From NCBI GenBank assembly GCA_041687095.1, contig JAWLCQ010000045.1, positions 1 to 30,047 of the forward strand: a stretch of DNA of 30,047 nucleotides, read 5' to 3'. The notes under the pieces are model-generated. The model did no database searches, had not been told where the DNA came from, and worked only from the letters and a program-made list of their open reading frames with translations. The position numbers and the translations under genes were made by a program. The stretch's first letter is position 1, and the number at the start of each line of letters is the position of its first letter. This document shows positions 6,577 through 15,380 of the stretch, in pieces. The stretch comes from JAWLCQ01 sp041687095 (GTDB lineage Bacteria; Planctomycetota; Phycisphaerae; SM23-33).

Positions 6577-7716
6577 ATGGGCATAACGATGGATGAAACC
6601 AGCGTCGCCGGTACAATGGCCGGCATGGCGAACGGGAGTTGGGATCGAATCCTTGCGTGGCTGCCGAACCACGTGGGCGACGTGGTGATGGCCACCCCCG
6701 CTCTGCGCACGCTGCGGGAGACCTTTCGAGCGGCGAGGATCGTGTACGTGGGGCGCCCGGTGGCACTGGACGTGGTCCGCGGGACCCCCTGGGCTGACGA
6801 GCTGATTCCCGACGTGTCCACGCAGGGCCCGCTCTGGCGGTCCAGCCGCCGGCTCGTGCAGACGATCCGCGATCACGAGTGCGAGCTGGGCGTGCTGTTC
6901 CCCAACAGCTTCCGCACGGCCATGCTGGCGAGGCTGGGGCGCGTGGGGGAGATCGTGGGGTACGCGAGGGATCGGCGGTCGCTGTTCCTCAACCGCCGCC
7001 TCATCCCCCTCCGCGACGACGCCGGGAAGTTCGTCCCCGTGCCCACCATCGACTACTACCTGCAGCTCCTGACGGCCGTGGGGATCGAGCCCGTTTCGCG
7101 GCAGATGGAGTTGCCGGTCACCCCCGGTTCGGAGAAGCAGGCGGAGGACATGCTCGCCTGGGCCGCCGTCGCCCCCGGGGACACCGTGGTCATGCTCAAC
7201 CCCGGGGCGGCGTACGGGTCGAGCAAGCTCTGGCCGCCCGAGCGCTTCGCCGCCGTCGCCGACCACCTCATCGAAAGCCGCAACGCCCGCATCGTCATCA
7301 ACGCCGCCCCCTCCGAGCGCGACATCGCCCGCCGCGTCGTCGCCTCCATGCGGACGAACCGGGCGCTGAACCTCGGGGAGATCGAAAACAGCCTCCCGCT
7401 GCTCCGCTCCCTCGTCCGCCGCTGCACGCTGCTGATCACCAACGACACGGGGGCGCGGCACGTGGCGGCGGCGTTCGACGTGCCCGTGGTCACCATCTTC
7501 GGCTCGACGGACCCGCGGTGGGCGCAGATCGACCACCCGAAGGAGCAGATGATCCGCGTCGAGCTTCCCTGCTCCCCCTGCCAGGAAAAGGTGTGCCCCC
7601 TGCCCCAGGGCAATGGGCACCACCAGTGCATGCGCTCCGTCCCCCTCGACGCCGTTATCGCCGCCGCCGAGTACCTCCTCGACACCTTTCCCCCACGCCG
7701 GGGGCTGCCGCAGTGA
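6577..7716 (+). CDS. Glycosyltransferase family 9 (heptosyltransferase WaaF-like)
   Basis: A 379-residue GT9 enzyme. The N-terminal half has LAWLPNHVGDVVMATPALRTLR, whose key part is PNHVGDVVMATPALR (about residues 30-44), typical of heptosyltransferases. The C-terminal half has LNPGAAYGSSKLWPPERFA for ADP-heptose binding and NDTGARHVAAAF followed by TIFGSTDPRW, and a late CSPCQEKVCP Cys cluster common in WaaF. The family adds L-glycero-D-manno-heptose to the LPS inner core from the cytoplasmic face. First gene of a six-gene operon; its stop overlaps the kinase start (GTGA). ATG 6577 is favoured by the TATGAT box; in-frame ATGs at 6589, 6616 and 6625 are alternatives, since conservation begins only near residue 22. 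The family is certain; the exact acceptor (heptose I or II) is not. Confidence 0.88.
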   Translation: MGITMDETSVAGTMAGMANGSWDRILAWLPNHVGDVVMATPALRTLRETFRAARIVYVGRPVALDVVRGTPWADELIPDVSTQGPLWRSSRRLVQTIRDHECELGVLFPNSFRTAMLARLGRVGEIVGYARDRRSLFLNRRLIPLRDDAGKFVPVPTIDYYLQLLTAVGIEPVSRQMELPVTPGSEKQAEDMLAWAAVAPGDTVVMLNPGAAYGSSKLWPPERFAAVADHLIESRNARIVINAAPSERDIARRVVASMRTNRALNLGEIENSLPLLRSLVRRCTLLITNDTGARHVAAAFDVPVVTIFGSTDPRWAQIDHPKEQMIRVELPCSPCQEKVCPLPQGNGHHQCMRSVPLDAVIAAAEYLLDTFPPRRGLPQ

Positions 7717-8573
7717 GCGCACCGTGCGCCGAGCCGGTCTGCATCGGGGTGACGGACGCGGCCCTGCTCGCGGCCCTGCGCGAGAGGGGCCTGGATTCCG
7801 TCGCGGGGGCCTTCGCCTTCGCGGGGGGGGAGGACCTGGGCAAGCCCGGGTTGGGTCATCGGCGGCGCACGCGGCTGCGGGTGCCCGACGCCTCCGGACG
7901 CCCCCGTGAGCTGTACCTCAAGCGCTACCGCCGCGAGCCGCTCCTCCCCGCCATCCGCCGCTGCCTCCGCGCGGGCCGCTGGCAGGGCCCGGGGCGGGCG
8001 GAGTTCGAGAACATCGTCGCCGCCCGCTTCGCCGGGGTCCCCACCATGGAGCCCATCGTGTGCGGGGAGGAGGGATGGGAGGGGTGGCCCCGGAGGGGGT
8101 ATCTGATCGTCGGATCCGTCCCCGGGGAGGCGGTGGAGCGGTGCGGGGAGGCGTTCTTTGCGGAGCACGGAGAGGACGCGGAGGCGATGGCGGCCTTCAC
8201 GGGGGCGCTGGTGAAGGCGGTGCGGGCGATGCACCGCGCGGGCTACGTGCACCGTGACCTGTACGCCGCGCACGTGTTCCTGGACCGGGAGCAGGGCCCC
8301 GGGGCGGTGTACCTGATCGATCTTGCAAGGATGTTCCCGCCCGTCTCGCGGCGGCGAAAGCGTTGGATGTGCCGCGACCTCGGGCAGTTATACTACTCGA
8401 TGCCCCGCCTCTGGATCCGCCGCTGCTGGGACGCGTTTCTGCTCGCGTACCTGGACGACCCCGCCGACGTGGCGAGCTGGCAGCGCGAGATCGTGCGGAG
8501 GGCGGAGTCGATCCGCCGCCGCACGGTGCGGCGGAGGCGACGGGGGCGGGAAAGGAAGACGGAAGCGACGTGA
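7713..8573 (+). CDS. LPS core kinase-like protein A (WaaP/InaA family)
   Basis: A 286-residue protein kinase-fold enzyme of the WaaP/InaA group, which phosphorylates heptose in the LPS inner core. Visible landmarks: the ATP-anchoring Lys in ELYLKRYRREP (K70), the catalytic loop YVHRDLYAAHVFL (H180-R181-D182) and the metal-binding Asp in LIDLARM (D203), replacing DFG. The HRDLY..H pattern is characteristic. The C-terminus is strongly basic. The GTG start at 7713 overlaps the upstream stop by 4 nt and the stop overlaps the next GTG (8570-8573). It is a paralogue of the kinase at 9727-10602, with which it shares LLAALRE.GLD, GLGHR, the catalytic loop and YSMP. Which sugar it phosphorylates is inferred from family and context. 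Confidence 0.85.
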   Translation: MSAPCAEPVCIGVTDAALLAALRERGLDSVAGAFAFAGGEDLGKPGLGHRRRTRLRVPDASGRPRELYLKRYRREPLLPAIRRCLRAGRWQGPGRAEFENIVAARFAGVPTMEPIVCGEEGWEGWPRRGYLIVGSVPGEAVERCGEAFFAEHGEDAEAMAAFTGALVKAVRAMHRAGYVHRDLYAAHVFLDREQGPGAVYLIDLARMFPPVSRRRKRWMCRDLGQLYYSMPRLWIRRCWDAFLLAYLDDPADVASWQREIVRRAESIRRRTVRRRRRGRERKTEAT

Positions 8574-9730
8574 GGATCGCACTCGTTATCGAACGTATGG
8601 ACGCCGGAAAAGGAGGACGCGAAACGTCCACCGGCCAGATCGCGGCCCATCTGGCCCAAAGCGGCCACCAGGTCACCCTCCTCTGTCAGGCCGCCCGCTG
8701 GGCATGCGAAGGGGTGGAGGTGCGCGAGCTGAACCGTCGCGGCCGCGGGCGCGTGCAGCGCATGCGCAACTTCATCACCGACGTCGAGGCCGAGATCGCC
8801 CGCGAGCCGTTCGACATCGTGCACTCGATGCTGCCGATCCCGTCGGCGAACGTGTACCAGCCGCGCGGGGGGACCATCCCCGGGCAGGTGGCGGGCGCCC
8901 GCCGCCGCTGGGGCCTCCTGGGCTGGATCCGCGTGAACATCTCCGAGCGCCTGAACCACATGCGCAACTACCTTGCGGACCTGGAGCGCACGCTCCTCGC
9001 CGATCCCTCCGTCCTCTGCCTCGCCGTCAGCCAACTCGTCGCCGACGAGTTCCGCGAGCACTTCGGGCGGACCGAGAACGTCCGCGTCGTCTACAACGCC
9101 GTCGACGCCCCCGTCGTCTCCGACGAGGAGCGGGCGCGGTGGCGGCAGGAGCAGCGGGACCGCCTCCACGCCGCCGAGGACGACACGCTCTTCCTCATCG
9201 TCGCCAAGAACTTCCCCCTCAAGGGCGTCGCCGAAACCATCCGCGCCTTCGCCCGCTGGCACCACGCCCGCGGGGGCCGGCCTCGCGGGCAGCTCGTCGT
9301 CGTCGGGCGCGACGTGGTGGAGGGCTACGAGCGGATCGCGAGCCTCAACGAGGTGGGGCGGGCGGTCACGTTCGTCGCCCCCACCGACGAGGTCTTCCGC
9401 TGGTACGCCGCCTGCGACGTCAACGTCCTGCTGAGCTGGTACGATCCCTGCTCCCGCGTCGTGCTGGAGGCGACGCGGTGGGGCGTCCCCTCCGTCACCA
9501 CCCAGTACAACGGGGCGGCGGAGATCCTTCTCGAAGGGGCGGGCCTCGTCGTGGACTCCCCCCGCAACGTCCCCGCCGTCGCCGCCGCCATGGAGCAGCT
9601 CAGCGACCCGCGGCGGCGGGCGGAGGCGGCGGAGGCCTGTCGGCGAGTGAGCGGCCGCCTCGACATGCGCCGCCACGTCCAGGAGCTTCTCCGCGAGTAC
9701 GAGCGCCGGATCGGGGGAGGCGGGGCGTGA
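8570..9730 (+). CDS. WaaG-like glycosyltransferase A (GT4)
   Basis: A 386-residue GT4 enzyme starting at GTG with VRIALVIERMDAGKGGRETS, whose Gly-rich loop matches WaaG-type acceptor loops. Further landmarks: ANVYQPRGGTIPG, the donor-site segment LFLIVAKNFPLKGV with its Lys, and YDPCSRVVLEATRWGVP, where the usual E-x7-E motif is D-x7-E as in many WaaG relatives. WaaG adds the first outer-core hexose to heptose II; the sugar used here is unknown. It overlaps kinase A by 4 nt upstream and kinase B by 4 nt downstream. It is a close paralogue of the gene at 10599-11759, of identical length (386 residues). Confidence 0.87.
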   Translation: MRIALVIERMDAGKGGRETSTGQIAAHLAQSGHQVTLLCQAARWACEGVEVRELNRRGRGRVQRMRNFITDVEAEIAREPFDIVHSMLPIPSANVYQPRGGTIPGQVAGARRRWGLLGWIRVNISERLNHMRNYLADLERTLLADPSVLCLAVSQLVADEFREHFGRTENVRVVYNAVDAPVVSDEERARWRQEQRDRLHAAEDDTLFLIVAKNFPLKGVAETIRAFARWHHARGGRPRGQLVVVGRDVVEGYERIASLNEVGRAVTFVAPTDEVFRWYAACDVNVLLSWYDPCSRVVLEATRWGVPSVTTQYNGAAEILLEGAGLVVDSPRNVPAVAAAMEQLSDPRRRAEAAEACRRVSGRLDMRRHVQELLREYERRIGGGGA

Positions 9731-10602
9731 GCGGGGCGGTGTGCCAACAGACCCGCCAGGGCAGCGTGCGGACGGTGTTCCGCGCGCTGTGCGATGCTCC
9801 GCTCCTGGCGGCCCTGCGGGAGGCGGGGCTCGATACCGTCGAAGGGGCGTTCGGGTACGGGGCGGGCGAGGACATGACCCCCGACGGGCTGGGCCACCGC
9901 GGGCGCTTCCGCCTGCACCTGGAGTGCGACGACGGGACCCGCCGGGAACTGTACATGAAGCGCTACGCCCGCGAGCCGCTGTCCTGGCGGTGGGAGCGGT
10001 GGCGGGTGTACGGGCCCGGGCGGGGCGCCGCCCAGATCGAGTTCGACAACCTCCTCGCCGCCCACGCCGCCCATCTCCCCACCATGGACCACGCCGCCTG
10101 CGGAGAGGAAATCGGCCGCGAGGGGGTGCGGAGGGGGTTCGTGATCGTCTCCGCCGTGCCGGGCGAGGCCCTGGAGCAGGCGGCCGAGCCGTTCCTGGAG
10201 CGCTGCGCCAGCGACCCCGCCCGCGCAGCGGACTTCACCGCCCGCCTCGCCTCGCTCGTGCGGTCGTTGCACGGGGCGGGGTACGTCCACCGCGACCTGT
10301 ACTCGTCGCACGTCTTCCTGCACGAACGGGAGGGGGGCATCGAGTTGCGGCTGATCGACCTGGCGAGGATGTTCGCCCCGCGCTTCCGCACGTTCCGCTG
10401 GCGGGTGAAGGACCTGGCGGCCCTGCAGTACTCGATGCCTCCGCACTGGGTGCAAGGTTCCTGGGATGCGTTCCTGGGGGGCTACCTCCCGCATGCCTCC
10501 CCCGCCCACCGGGCCCGGTGGCGAGGGGCCATCGACGCCAAGACCGCCTACATGCGGTGGCGGATCGGGCGGCGGGCAACGGGCGGAGGGGCGAGCGCAT
10601 GA
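9727..10602 (+). CDS. LPS core kinase-like protein B (WaaP/InaA family)
   Basis: A 291-residue second kinase of the WaaP/InaA group. Lys78 in ELYMKRYAREP, catalytic loop YVHRDLYSSHVFL (H188-R189-D190) and LIDLARM (D211) are all intact, so it should be active. It is clearly a paralogue of kinase A, sharing PLLAALREAGLD-like text near the start, GEDM..DGLGHRGR, and DLAALQYSMP late, but it has a different N-terminal extension of about 15 residues and a different C-terminus. GTG start at 9727 overlaps the previous stop; its stop overlaps the next ATG (ATGA, 10599-10602). It may phosphorylate a second heptose or another core sugar (inference). Confidence 0.85.
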   Translation: MSGAVCQQTRQGSVRTVFRALCDAPLLAALREAGLDTVEGAFGYGAGEDMTPDGLGHRGRFRLHLECDDGTRRELYMKRYAREPLSWRWERWRVYGPGRGAAQIEFDNLLAAHAAHLPTMDHAACGEEIGREGVRRGFVIVSAVPGEALEQAAEPFLERCASDPARAADFTARLASLVRSLHGAGYVHRDLYSSHVFLHEREGGIELRLIDLARMFAPRFRTFRWRVKDLAALQYSMPPHWVQGSWDAFLGGYLPHASPAHRARWRGAIDAKTAYMRWRIGRRATGGGASA

Positions 10603-11759
10603 TGCGGATCGCGCTCATCCTGGAGTGCCTCGACCCGCGGCGGGGCGGGTGCGAGGTCTACACCGCCGCCGTCGCCCAAGACCTGATCGCCCGCGGGCAC
10701 GACGTGACGGTGGTCTGCCACGACAGCCCGTGGCGGTGCGAGGGGCTCCGCGTCCTTCGCGTGCCGCGCGGGGGCTGGTCGCGGGTGGGGCAGGTGCGGC
10801 GGTTCGCGCTGGGGGTGCGGGACATGCTGCGGGACGAGCGGTTCGACATCGCCCACGCGATGGTGCCCGTGGTCGGGGCGAACGTCTACCAGCCGCACAG
10901 CGGGACCATGCCGGCGCGGCGGGCGGCGTCGCTGCGGCGGCGGTTCGGGGTGTTCCGCCTGTCGGCGGACATCACCGGACGATTCAACGTCTACCGGGGG
11001 TATCTGGCGCGGCGGGAGCGGGAGCTGGTGGCCGACCCGAACGTTCTGTGCCTGTGCGTCAGCGACTCCGTCGCCGAGCAGTTCCGCGAGCACTTCGGCC
11101 GGACCGAGGGCGTGCGGGTGATCTTCAATGGGGTGGACGTGCCCACGGTCTCCGATGCCGCGCGTGCCCGCTGGCGTGCGGCGCGGCGGGCGGAGCTGGG
11201 GGTGGGCGAGGACGCGACCGTCTTCCTCACCGTCGCGGGCAACTTCCACCTCAAAGGCGTCGGGGCGGCCATCGAGTCCTTCGCCGCCTGGTCCCGCCAG
11301 GGCGGTCCGGGGCGGGACGGGCGTCTGGTCATCATTGGGCGGGACCGGCACTCGCGGTGCGGTCGGGCGGCGGCGCGATGTGGGGTGGCGGGGCGCGTGC
11401 GCGTCGTACCCTGGACCGACCGGCCCTTCGAGTGGTATTCTGCCGCCGATGCGAACGTGCTGCTGAGCTGGTACGACTCGTGCTCCCTGGTGATTCTGGA
11501 GGGCACGCGGTGGGGGCTGCCCTCCATCACCACGCGGTACAACGGCGCCGCCTCGATTCTGCGCAGCGGAGGCGGGATCGTCGTGGACGGCCCGTTGGAC
11601 CGCTCGGCCGTGGTGCGGGCGATGGAGGAACTCTCCGACCCCACCGCCCGCCGCGCCCGCTCCGCCGCCTGCCTCGCGGCGGGGGGGGAATTGACGGTGG
11701 GGCGGCACGTGGATGGGCTGATCGAGGCGTACAAGGAAGTGAATCGCCGCCATGGCTGA
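10599..11759 (+). CDS. WaaG-like glycosyltransferase B (GT4)
   Basis: A 386-residue GT4 enzyme, paralogue of the one at 8570-9730. Shared landmarks: MRIALILECLDPRRGG, ANVYQPHSGTMPA, CVSDSVAEQFREHFGRTEGV, the donor-site segment AGNFHLKGV and YDSCSLVILEGTRWGLP (D-x7-E). The start codon is in an ATGATG; the first ATG gives the 4-nt overlap with kinase B and the second starts at MRIA. Its last 8 nt overlap plsY (11752-11759). It probably adds another hexose to the LPS core; donor and linkage cannot be read. Confidence 0.87.
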   Translation: MMRIALILECLDPRRGGCEVYTAAVAQDLIARGHDVTVVCHDSPWRCEGLRVLRVPRGGWSRVGQVRRFALGVRDMLRDERFDIAHAMVPVVGANVYQPHSGTMPARRAASLRRRFGVFRLSADITGRFNVYRGYLARRERELVADPNVLCLCVSDSVAEQFREHFGRTEGVRVIFNGVDVPTVSDAARARWRAARRAELGVGEDATVFLTVAGNFHLKGVGAAIESFAAWSRQGGPGRDGRLVIIGRDRHSRCGRAAARCGVAGRVRVVPWTDRPFEWYSAADANVLLSWYDSCSLVILEGTRWGLPSITTRYNGAASILRSGGGIVVDGPLDRSAVVRAMEELSDPTARRARSAACLAAGGELTVGRHVDGLIEAYKEVNRRHG

Positions 11760-12420
11760 CAACCCCTGGTTTCTCCTGATCGTTCTGCCCCTGGTGGGCT
11801 ATGGGATCGGCTCGATCCCGTTCGGGGTCCTCATTGCCCGCTCGCGGGGCGTGGACCTGCGGAAGGTGGGCAGCGGGAACGTGGGGGCCACCAACGTCGG
11901 GCGCGTCCTCGGGCGGCCGTACGGCTACGTGTGCTTCGCGCTCGACGTTGCCAAGGGCCTCCTGCCGGTCCTGGCGGCGGGGGCGGTCCTGCGGAACCTG
12001 CCGGGCTTCCCGACGCTGGTGCACCAGTTCGCGTGGCTCGGTGCGGGGTGCGGGGCGGTACTGGGGCACGTCTTCAGCGTCTGGCTGCGCTTCCGCGGGG
12101 GCAAGGGGGTGGCGACGGCGTTGGGGGTGGTGCTGGGGATCTACCCGTTCTTCACCCTCGCGGGGCTGATCGCCTTCGCCCTCTGGATCGCCGTCACGCT
12201 CCTCTCGCGCTACGTCTCGCTGGGCAGCGTGGTGGCGGCGATCGCGTTCGTGCCCCTGTTCCTCGCCCTCAACTGGGGGCGGGTCGCGGACCTCTGGCCG
12301 CTGCTGGTCTTCGCCGTCCTCATCATCGCCCTGATCGTCATCCGCCACCGCAGCAACCTCCGCCGGTTGCTCCAGGGGACGGAGAACAAGATCGGGAGCA
12401 AGAAGGCTGCGTCCACGTAG
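11752..12420 (+). CDS. plsY: Acyl-phosphate:glycerol-3-phosphate acyltransferase
   Basis: A 222-residue inner-membrane PlsY. It transfers an acyl group from acyl phosphate to glycerol-3-phosphate, the first step of phosphatidic acid synthesis in the PlsX/PlsY pathway. Diagnostic segments: GSIPFG in TM1 (residues 20-25), GSGNVGATNVGR (40-51) and FRGGKGVATALG (114-125), with about five or six hydrophobic helices. The C-terminal tail is basic (RHRSNLRRLLQGTENKIG), usual for the family. It is the last gene of the LPS-core operon and overlaps the preceding GT4 gene by 8 nt, so lipid synthesis is translationally coupled to core assembly. Confidence 0.95.
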   Translation: MADNPWFLLIVLPLVGYGIGSIPFGVLIARSRGVDLRKVGSGNVGATNVGRVLGRPYGYVCFALDVAKGLLPVLAAGAVLRNLPGFPTLVHQFAWLGAGCGAVLGHVFSVWLRFRGGKGVATALGVVLGIYPFFTLAGLIAFALWIAVTLLSRYVSLGSVVAAIAFVPLFLALNWGRVADLWPLLVFAVLIIALIVIRHRSNLRRLLQGTENKIGSKKAAST

Positions 12421-12458
12421 GATACGCGACAGGATGCGGGGCTCCTCACCCGTACTCC

Positions 12459-12600
12459 CGTGAACGGTTACGATAATTCGCAGGCAGTGTCGATTGGACG
12501 TGGTTGCTCCCGGCTTCGCCAAGGCTACGCCGGGGCAAGCCGCTGCGCTCCGCAAGCCACGGCACCCGCCCGAGAACTGTCTGGACACCCGTCCGAGAGC
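12459..12600 (+). repeat. MITE-end fragment plus REP-like element, copy 3
   Basis: This lies in the 195-bp gap between plsY and the membrane/TPR gene. cgtgaacggttacg at 12459-12472 equals the MITE-like right end. From 12497 there is GGACGTGGTTGCTCC, an insertion with its own small palindrome (ccggcttcgcc...ccgggg), then CGCTCCGCAAGCCACGGCACCCG split across 12545-12569. The last part is the same core as at 5158-5260 and 19661-19770. Two imperfect short repeats (gagaactgtctggacaccc and gagagctgcctgg) follow. I see no gene here. Confidence 0.65.
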
Positions 12601-12615
12601 TGCCTGGACCGCGTC

Positions 12616-15378
12616 TCACCGCACCGGAAGCCGGTCGCGCAGCCGCGCCAGCGCGTCGCGGAGGGGCTTGTCCTCGACGGTGCGCAGGCCCGCGTCGGCG
12701 AGTGTGGCGGCCTGGTCGTAGCGGCCGAGTTCCTCCAGCAGCAGCCCGCCGTAGAGGCACGCGAGGGGGTCGGGGTTCGTCGCTGCGGCGGTTGCCTGCA
12801 GGCGCTCGCGGGCGGTGTGCAGGTCGCCCAGGGCCCAGTCGGCCAACGCGACGCGTAGGGCGAAGCCCTGCCCCTCGGGCCCGTCGAGCATGCCCAGGGC
12901 GAGTTCGCGGGCCTCGCGGGGGCGGCCCAGGCGGAGCAGCAGGTCGCAGCGCAGGCGCGTGGCGTCGGGCGTGTCGGCCCCCGATGCGTCCAGTTCCGTC
13001 AAGGCCCCCAAAACCTGCCCCACGCCGCGTCCCGCCATCGCCGTCGCCCGCTCGACGGCGGCCATGGCCGGCAGGTCCTGCCGCGACAGCGTAAGCTCCG
13101 CACGCCCGAGGCGATCGAGGATCACATCCCGCAGGCGGACGTACTCCGTCGGGGGGTTCACGCGCTGCCCCGGGGGCAGCACGCTACGAAGGTCCTCCAG
13201 GACCCGCTCCGCCGCGTCAAAGGCGCCCACCTGCACCAGCCCCTGGATGTGCTGCAGCCCGTAGATCCACCGCTTCGTCGCCGGAACCGCCGCCAGGTCC
13301 ACCAACCGCAGCAGGTGCAGCGACCGCGCCATGTGCACGTCCACGGGCAGGACCTCGCCCCCCGACGCCTGCACCGCTACCGATCGCTGCCGGTTCGCCT
13401 CGGCGAGCAGCCCCAGCGTCTCGTGCCGCGCCGCCACGCCCTCCCGCTCGGCGGCCGTCAGATACCGCACGGCCATCGCCCCCAGCCGCAGCTCCCCTGG
13501 GTCGGCCGTACCCGGGGAATCCGCGAGCGGGGCGCTCAGCGAGAGCATCATGTTTCCGATCCGCTGGTAGAAGGACTGGGCGTTCGCCCGCCACCACCTC
13601 CGCCGCACGGGGCGGAGGTTTTCCAGGCTCCAGGCCCCGTCGGCGAGCGGGCGATCAAACGTCTCCACCGCACTGCCCACCGGTGCGAGCGGGCCCAGGA
13701 GCGGGGGCCCCATGTCAGGGGGGGCCATCGTTCCCCCGCCCCGCTCGCCCCGCCAGTCCGTCCGCTCGAAGCACGCCCCCGCGATCCCCACTTTCAGCAG
13801 GCGGAAGCGCGGGGAGCGAGCGAGGGCCTCCAGCGTCGCATGGTTCCAGTACCGCACGACGATGAAGCGGACGGTGGGGGGCAGCTTCGCCCGCTCGGCC
13901 GTGGCGGCCGAACGCAGGGCGAGCGCGTACTCGTGCTGCCGCCGGAACCGCTCCGCCGAGTGCGCCTCCAGCCGTCCGTCCATCCAGGTCTTGCGCTGGG
14001 GGGGATTGACGTAGAGGAAGACGGACGCGTCCCCGAAGTTCTCGCAGAGGATGTCGCCCTCCCCGGGCAGATCCCGGAGGAAGTGGGCAATGTCCAGGGG
14101 ATAGTTGTCGGTCTGGAGCCCCACGCCGAACCGCTCGAACGACTCCCGCCAGCGATGCACCCACTCCGTCGCCAACAGCCCCGCCCCCGCGACCGCCAGC
14201 AGCAGCCCCGTGATGGCGGACAGCGTGGCGATGCGGGAGGGGCCGGGCACGCTCCGGATTCCAGCGCCCCCCAGCGCCCGCCCCCCATGCCACGCCAGCA
14301 GCCACCCGAAGACCGGGGCGATCATGCCCACGTTCCGCCTCGCCAGCAGTGCCAGCAGCAGCAGCGCCCCCGCCCACAGCACGTGGTGCGCGGGGATCGC
14401 CGGGGCGGGGCGCGAGGCATTGGACTCGCCCCGGCGTCCGCGGGAAAGATAGGCGTGCGCGAGCATCGCCCCCAGCCCCGCCAGCACCAGCACGATGGCC
14501 GTGGGGTAGCGGGAGACCTCCTGCATCGTCTGGACGAAGGAGTCCCGGACGAGCGGCCCCAACTCGGTCACCCCGTAGGAGTAGTACGCCGCCTCCCCGC
14601 TGATTCGCGTCCACAGCAGCAGCGGGAGGCTGAAGGTGTGCAGCGGCCAGGGCGTCAGGAGGGGCACGAGCGAGGCGGCGGCGATCGGCAGCAGGGCCCC
14701 CGGCCGCGTCAGCGCCCCGTCCAGCGGATCGCGTTTGCGCCAGCGGTCAAACGCCGCCCCCGCGACGGCCGCCCACATCAGGCCCAGCCCCAGCACGAAC
14801 AGCCCGTGCATGTTGACCCACGGGAGCATGAGCACCGGCAGCAGCCAGAGGCGGCGTCTCGGGGCGCCGCTCCGCACCTGCTCCAGCACCACGACGAAGA
14901 CGGTCATCAGCAGAAGCGTGACGATCTCGGGGCGGACGCGGATGCGCTCGATGGCCACCAGGTACGTCAGGAGCCCCGAGACGATCAGCCACGCGACGGG
15001 GATGTGTCTGCGGAGGGCGAGGGCGAAGACGAGCATCATGCCCGCGGCGAAGGCGGCCTTGAGGACGCTGAGGCCCGCAAAGCCCGCCAGGGCATGCACG
15101 CCCGTCACCAGGAGCTGAAAGCCCCAGTGGACGTTGACCCAGGTCGCGTCCGGGTTGTCGGGGGCGGAGGTGAAGGGATCGTGCCCGAGCACCTGCATAT
15201 GCTGCACCATCCACCGCCCGCAGGCGAGGTGGGCGAAGATGTCGAAGTTCCAGACGAGCGTGAGCGACCCGAGGAACGCGCAGAGGGCGAGCAGGGCGAC
15301 GGCGGCGGCGCGGAGGGCGCGATCGCTCCGGCGGCTCGCGGAGTCTGGCCCCCTGGGTGTCCCGCCGATGTCCGGCAC
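12616..15378 (-). CDS. Polytopic membrane protein with TPR-like C-terminus (GT-C-like)
   Basis: A 920-residue protein. Residues 22-410 contain about ten hydrophobic helices. The first loop reads NFDIFAHLACGRWMVQHMQV, HDPFTSAP and WVNVHWGF, the D-x2-x-H-x3-G ... DPF ... W-x-x-HW pattern of GT-C-like membrane proteins whose first loop carries the acidic residues. A soluble region (about 425-555) includes NYPLDIAHFLRDLPGEG and FGDASVFLYVNPPQRKTWMDGR. The C-terminal 300 residues are Ala/Leu/Arg-rich helices with TPR-like spacing. GTG 15378 lies 2 nt after the mcsB stop, so it is third in the mcsA-mcsB operon; a weak GGGGG may be its ribosome site. Its function is unknown; a role in transferring a lipid-linked sugar is only suggested by the fold pattern. 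Confidence 0.7.
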   Translation of the reverse strand: MPDIGGTPRGPDSASRRSDRALRAAAVALLALCAFLGSLTLVWNFDIFAHLACGRWMVQHMQVLGHDPFTSAPDNPDATWVNVHWGFQLLVTGVHALAGFAGLSVLKAAFAAGMMLVFALALRRHIPVAWLIVSGLLTYLVAIERIRVRPEIVTLLLMTVFVVVLEQVRSGAPRRRLWLLPVLMLPWVNMHGLFVLGLGLMWAAVAGAAFDRWRKRDPLDGALTRPGALLPIAAASLVPLLTPWPLHTFSLPLLLWTRISGEAAYYSYGVTELGPLVRDSFVQTMQEVSRYPTAIVLVLAGLGAMLAHAYLSRGRRGESNASRPAPAIPAHHVLWAGALLLLALLARRNVGMIAPVFGWLLAWHGGRALGGAGIRSVPGPSRIATLSAITGLLLAVAGAGLLATEWVHRWRESFERFGVGLQTDNYPLDIAHFLRDLPGEGDILCENFGDASVFLYVNPPQRKTWMDGRLEAHSAERFRRQHEYALALRSAATAERAKLPPTVRFIVVRYWNHATLEALARSPRFRLLKVGIAGACFERTDWRGERGGGTMAPPDMGPPLLGPLAPVGSAVETFDRPLADGAWSLENLRPVRRRWWRANAQSFYQRIGNMMLSLSAPLADSPGTADPGELRLGAMAVRYLTAAEREGVAARHETLGLLAEANRQRSVAVQASGGEVLPVDVHMARSLHLLRLVDLAAVPATKRWIYGLQHIQGLVQVGAFDAAERVLEDLRSVLPPGQRVNPPTEYVRLRDVILDRLGRAELTLSRQDLPAMAAVERATAMAGRGVGQVLGALTELDASGADTPDATRLRCDLLLRLGRPREARELALGMLDGPEGQGFALRVALADWALGDLHTARERLQATAAATNPDPLACLYGGLLLEELGRYDQAATLADAGLRTVEDKPLRDALARLRDRLPVR

Positions 15379-15380
15379 GC

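Noticed and set aside
8393..9676. 427-residue minus-strand frame opposite the WaaG-like GT4 A gene
   Set aside because: Composition is a mirror of the GT4 gene and it has no recognisable motif or ribosome site.
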